Shown piece by piece: positions 60,402 through 64,000 of a DNA stretch of 64,000 nt (positions within the stretch are counted from its first letter, which is position 1; the number at the start of each line of letters is the position of its first letter). A program made the translations under genes and the position numbers. The DNA comes from Chelydra serpentina (taxonomy: Eukaryota; Chordata; Testudines; Chelydridae): NCBI GenBank assembly GCA_037349315.1, contig JBAIAC010000059.1, forward strand, positions 10,194,001 through 10,258,000, in the 5' to 3' direction. The notes beneath the pieces were generated by a model. That model worked only from the letters and a program-made list of their open reading frames with translations, searched no databases and had not been told where the DNA came from.

Positions 60402-60640
60402 GTTGTTGCAGCTGTGTTGGCCCCAAGATATTAAAGACAAGGTGAGTGAGATAATATCTTTTATTGGGCCAACTTCCAGTTGGTGAAAGAGATAAGCTTT
60501 TAAGTTTACACAGAGCTCTTCTTCAGGGCTGGGAAATGTACTCAGAGTGTCACAGCTAAATAGAAGTTGGGACATATTGTTTAGCATAAGTAGTTAACAC
60601 GTATTTCAAAAGACCATTCAAGGTGAAGTAGCTCAGACTG
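60402..60640 (-). mobile_element. Penelope-like terminal repeat relic
   Basis: The plus strand reads gcagctgtgttggccccaag, then gataatatcttttattgggc, gataagctttt and acacagagctcttcttcagg. This is a dispersed amniote repeat. Its minus strand holds CTGAAGA (rc of 60520-60526) followed by GAGCTC and an AAAA box, the order of a hammerhead-ribozyme core (CUGANGA, stem II, GAAA). The GAAA box is mutated here. Assignment to Penelope-like elements is an inference from that core. Confidence 0.45.
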
Positions 60641-61212
60641 AATTTTGTTCAACATTACTGCCTTAGAATGAAGGAGGCACGGAACTTGCCCATGGAGACA
60701 TAAGGGTGGTGGAGATAAAAGGAGAACAGTGTGAGATGCACATAATGTTGAAATTTTGTTATGGATCATCTCTGTCTAATGGATTTGTCTCATAACCCAT
60801 CTCAAAGGTAGCAACTAGTGTATGGTGTGTTTGCTAGTTAGCTGAAAGAAGCCTGCTTTTAGTTTTTCCAGAGGGAAGGACTGGGGGAAGTCACTCATAG
60901 TTCTTGTAGAGATAGAGAGAGAAAAGAATTCACTGGAATGAATATTCCTCTACAATAGGCTCATTGCTTCAGTCGCAATGTATCTCTCTTTCAGGCACCT
61001 AAATTCGTCTTTGCAGCTAGGCCTAAGAGACCTGTTTTTACTAGTGTGGGTGGAGGCGGGTTGTACCATAGTGGCACTCACCCTTTTACAGGCATGTGTT
61101 TGGCACTGACCCCTAGACTGTTTTTCAGGGGGCGTTCATTTGCTGGACAATTTCCTAGTCATAGTGTTCATAGCAGAGGGAGACTGTATCTGCAATATGA
61201 TATCGCACTAAC
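60641..61212. other. Intron sequence
   Basis: No feature is recognised. Confidence 0.45.
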
Positions 61213-61402
61213 TGAATCATAGAATCATAGAATATCAGAGTTGGAAGGGACCTTAGGAGGTCATCTAGTCCAACCCCCTGCTCAAAGCAGGACCAATTCC
61301 CAATTTTTGCCCCAGATCCCCAAATGGCCCCCTCAAGGATTGAACTCACAACCCTGGGTTTAGCAGGCCAATGCTCAAACCACTGAGCTATCCCTCCCCC
61401 CC
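61213..61402 (-). mobile_element. Cry I-type tRNA SINE with CR1 tail
   Basis: On the minus strand the element begins with a tRNA-like head. The A box is in GGATAGCTCAGTGG (61380-61393) and the B box in GGGTTGTGAGTTCAATCC (61337-61354). It then has a unique body and a CR1-like 3' end (ggttggactagatgacctcc) with the octamer tail (attctatg)n. This matches the cryptodiran turtle pol III SINE mobilised by CR1. Copy is full length and little diverged. Confidence 0.88.
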
Positions 61403-61633
61403 CTGAGCTTTGACTTAACTTCTTATATTTTCTCTTTTAACAAGTTCTTAGTTCTCTAGCTATCAATACGAGCAGTGCTAGGTTTTAATCTGCACGTTGA
61501 AATGCTTTGCTGCTTAGCCTCTCTCTACTGCCTGTGCTGTCAAATTCCGTGGTAGCTGTAGGGAAATCAATGATGCATCAAACCATTTAAATTCAGTAAT
61601 TCATTAACAACAGTGGAACATCGTAATATATGT
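61403..61633. other. Intron sequence
   Basis: No feature is recognised. Confidence 0.45.
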
Positions 61634-61870
61634 GACAGGTTTCAGAGTGGTTAGTCTGTATTAGCAAAAACAATGAGGAGTCCTTGTGGCACCTTAGAGA
61701 CGAACACATTTATTTGGGCATAAGCCTTCGTGGGCTAGAACCCACTTCATCAGATGCATGGAGTGGAAAATACAGTGGCAGGTATATATACATAGTACAT
61801 GAAAAGATGGGAGTTGCCTTACCAAGTGGAGGGTCAGTGCTAACGAGACACCAGTGGCAGACACTGTAGA
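61634..61870 (-). mobile_element. Penelope-like terminal repeat with hammerhead core
   Basis: A common reptile dispersed repeat (gttagtctgtattagc, tgtggcaccttagagac, gggcataagccttcgtgggc, acttcatcagatgcatgg). Its minus strand carries a hammerhead-like core, listed separately. The link to Penelope-like retroelements comes from published hammerheads in their terminal repeats and is an inference. No reverse-transcriptase coding sequence is attached. Confidence 0.55.
61716..61753 (-). ncRNA. Hammerhead-ribozyme-like motif
   Basis: On the minus strand: CTGATGA (61747-61753), stem II GTGGGT with GCCCAC closing a TCTA loop, GAAG where the core has GAAA, stem III GGC-TTAT-GCC, then C at 61716 as the predicted cleavage position. 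All parts are in hammerhead order. The usually invariant A15.1-U16.1 pair is G-C here, and stem I pairing is weak, so this copy is probably inactive. Confidence 0.5.
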
Positions 61871-61989
61871 TTATTGTCAATGTAAAATCATGTGAAGGAG
61901 TTGACATTTTCTCATAATGGGTCAGATTCTGACATCCTTATTCATGCTGAGTAGCACCTTATATCATAGGTAACCCATGGCAGAATCAG
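61871..61989. other. Intron sequence
   Basis: No feature is recognised. Confidence 0.4.
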
Positions 61990-62290
61990 GTTTTGTAACC
62001 AGTGGGGGGGCAGGGCTGCAAAGGATTTGGGGGATCTGGGGCAAAATCTGAAACTCCGCCCCTCCCCCCATCCTTCCACACACACACAATTATTCCTGAG
62101 GGAAGGCAGGGAGTGCGGGAGTGCAGAGTGAACTGTCATGCGATCCCACGTGCCAGGGGCCCAGCCCTGTGGGATAGGAGCTGCCACTGCTGGGTGAGTG
62201 CAGGATGGGCTCACTCTCCAACCCCATATAAAAATCCATGATTTACATGTCCATTGAACCGGCGCCACCCACACATCTCAAGGCCGCTGT
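61990..62290. repeat. Unclassified GC-rich repeat-like segment
   Basis: Compositionally distinct: a G run (gtgggggggcaggg), cgcccctcccccc, and gccaggggcccag. Likely a transposon fragment, but I cannot define ends. Confidence 0.35.
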
Positions 62291-62379
62291 GGGGACAGTC
62301 GCCCTCTGTGCTCCTATTAAGGTAACCACACTGAAATCAGGAGCTACCCATGGACTAAAGTGCTACTCAACTGGATTAA

Positions 62380-62617
62380 GGGCTGGTCTACACTGAAAAC
62401 TTTCATTGGCCTTGGGAAATGTAGTTAGGCCAACCTAACCCCTGATGAAGACAGTGCCAGGTCCATGGACGAATACTTCCGTTGACCTCGCTACTGCCTC
62501 TCAGGGAGGTGGATTAACTACAGCGATGGGAGAACCCTTCCCATGAGAGTCTCCATGGCAGCGCTACATGCAGATGCAGCTACGTGCCATTGTAGCATTT
62601 TAAGTGTAGATGTAGCC
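62380..62617. mobile_element. PIF/Harbinger-like MITE, 238 bp
   Basis: It starts GGGCTGGTCTACACT and ends AGTGTAGATGTAGCC, with TAA on both sides (62377-62379 and 62618-62620). The 3-bp TWA-type duplication suits Harbinger elements. Inside are gacctcgctactgcctctc and gatgggagaacccttcccat hairpins. Confidence 0.7.
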
Positions 62618-62620
62618 TAA

Positions 62621-63349
62621 GGAACGCGTTTCAGCTGGACATTCCCTGCCTCTCTGTCTGTGGGGTTAGAAATTGACTTACAATCCATCTTGGAGACCCA
62701 AAAATGTGGAAGTGCAAATCGGAGCATTTGCTACATTATTTGAACCCATAATAAAGCCCAATTGTATTTTGGATGCAGGTACAGTTCAGGTGCAGTTTTT
62801 TTTGGTGACAGCTTATGCTTGCATGAGGGAAAATGCTCGTCTGAAAATTTATCCCTAAGAATCTGATAAAATATATCCTCCACAATAAGAGGCTTATTTC
62901 ACTTACCTTTCAACTGATTGGAGGCTTACATTAGACAGATAAAAGACTCAGACCATAGATAAGCTTATCTAACCACACATAATAGAAACCTAGAGATTTA
63001 GGGTTTTTCCACCCGTCTGCTCGTTGAGATAACCTCGTTGCACACCTCTTCATCCTGTAAATCTGTACACATCAGCCTTGTTTGCTCTGCTGCCAAACAG
63101 ATTGACAAATGTAGTGCCAACAGAGGTGTGGACTTTCCCCCTTCACTGTAATGGAATGTTAATGTTGAATACGTGTTTTGACTTCTTACAGTCATGTTTT
63201 TAAACAACCTCATATAGAGCAGAAGCCCCCCGTTTCGGGCAATGAAACTGGATTATTAAACAGGGAATATCATGAGACTGTTTTAAAACTGTTAATTAAT
63301 TACCTGGACACTTTATCTGATAAATATCCATAATATATATGAGGTATAT
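62621..63349. other. Intron sequence
   Basis: No exon or clear repeat is recognised. Confidence 0.45.
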
Positions 63350-63425
63350 ATCCTCAGTGGGTGTAAATCAGTGTAGCTTCAATGACTTCAGTGGAGCTAT
63401 GCTGAGTTACACCAGCGGAGGATCT
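63350..63425. repeat. Short amniote-type palindrome, about 76 bp
   Basis: The left half cagtgggtgtaaatcagtgt and the right half gctgagttacaccagcgga are inverted copies around caatgacttcagtgg. Diverged copies are seen near 18405 and 26090. Confidence 0.75.
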
Positions 63426-63443
63426 GGCCCCCATATTCTAAAC

Positions 63444-64000
63444 CAGGGGTCTCAAACACGCGGCCCGCAGAGCTCTTCCCTGCGGCCTGCCAGGCTCCCC
63501 CTCCCCGCCCATTAAAAAAATTTTTTTTTTACCCCCAGGCAGTTCCTGTCGCCAGACAGTTGTTCTGGCGGCGGAACTTCAGAACGTAATTCGGGGGGGA
63601 GACGGGGGGGGGGGGGGCGTGGGGAGCCCGGCGGGCCACAGGGAAGCGCTCCACCGGGCTCCCCGCGCCCCCCCCCCCCCCGAGTTACGTTCTGAAGTTC
63701 TGCTGCCAGAACAGCTGTCTGGTGGTTTCTGGGAGGGAGGGGGGAGGAGCGGGAAGCGCGCACACAGGGGAAGAGGGGGGGAGAAGAGGCAGGCCGCCGG
63801 GCTCCTCCTGCCCCGCCCCCCCAGTTACGTCCTAGGGCTGCCAACTCCCCTCACCCACGCCCCCCCCAAGTTACGTTCTGTGGCTGCTAAGATCCCCGTT
63901 CCCTCCGCGCTGCTCCAAGGTTCTATTTTTACCCCCAGGCAGTTCCCGCCGCCAGAACAGCTGTCTGGTGGCTTCGCGGTTTCTGGGAGGGAGGGGGGAG
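63444..64000. mobile_element. GC-rich hAT-type element, runs off the window
   Basis: It starts CAGGGGTCTCAAACACGCGG after the flank ttctaaac (63436-63443), the usual hAT terminus. A block of about 60 bp (caggcagttcctgtcgccag ... aacttcagaacgtaa) at 63537-63590 is inverted at 63685-63735 and repeated directly from 63935. G and C runs flank the copies. The right terminus and second TSD lie beyond 64000. Confidence 0.75.

Noticed and set aside
61337..61393. Possible functional tRNA gene
   Set aside because: A and B boxes are present, but the sequence continues into a SINE body and CR1 tail and does not close a cloverleaf acceptor stem. It is a SINE head.

Overview
The window looks like nuclear DNA from a cryptodiran (hidden-necked) turtle. 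Three things point there: a tRNA-head SINE with a CR1-type tail at 61213-61402 (the tortoise Cry I / pol III SINE design), several 5'-truncated CR1 LINE copies, and many non-autonomous hAT-type elements with 8-bp target-site duplications (TSDs). MIR-like relics and amniote-type palindromic repeats are also present. Nothing looks bacterial, viral-genomic or organellar.

One protein-coding exon is recognised with confidence. At 35343-35447 (+) lies the first coding exon of DENND2B (ST5), a DENN-domain Rab exchange factor. It has a clean acceptor, a start codon at 35368, 26 complete codons and a GTAAGT donor. The next known coding exon is large and would be obvious, but it is not in the remaining 28.5 kb. 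Most of the window is therefore probably 5' intron (1-35342) and first coding-sequence intron (35448-64000) of this gene. Two further exon-like segments downstream on the same strand (52589-52809 and 54611-54668) have good splice signals. The first is open in the frame set by the DENND2B exon, so the pair could be an alternative terminal or cassette path. This is unproven. One processed pseudogene of ribosomal protein L22 lies at 9344-9721 (-), with an in-frame stop.

Layout: 1-5 kb holds hAT-type MITEs, a possible LTR-like repeat with a MITE inside it, and an old CR1. 5-16 kb holds microsatellites, the RPL22 retrocopy, MIR relics and GC-rich or palindromic repeats. 16.6-18.2 kb is a complete hAT-type element whose transposase end is duplicated in inverted orientation. 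19-26 kb holds a GC-rich hairpin, a solo LTR and a pogo/Tigger-like MITE filled with 15-bp repeats. 26-30 kb is a CR1 split by a second LINE, followed by a decayed endogenous-retrovirus 3' end with its LTR. 34-36 kb is a CR1, the DENND2B exon and a MITE starting 164 bp behind it. 40-54 kb is a dense set of hAT-type MITEs, one carrying an 83-bp minisatellite. 56-64 kb holds an LTR-like copy, two repeats with hammerhead-ribozyme-like cores, the Cry-type SINE, a Harbinger-like MITE and a GC-rich hAT-type element running off the end.

I found no operon, defence system, CRISPR array or new multi-gene system. The interest lies in transposon architecture, ribozyme relics and possible unannotated exons. 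Repeat family names rest on motifs and recall of families, not on a database search.
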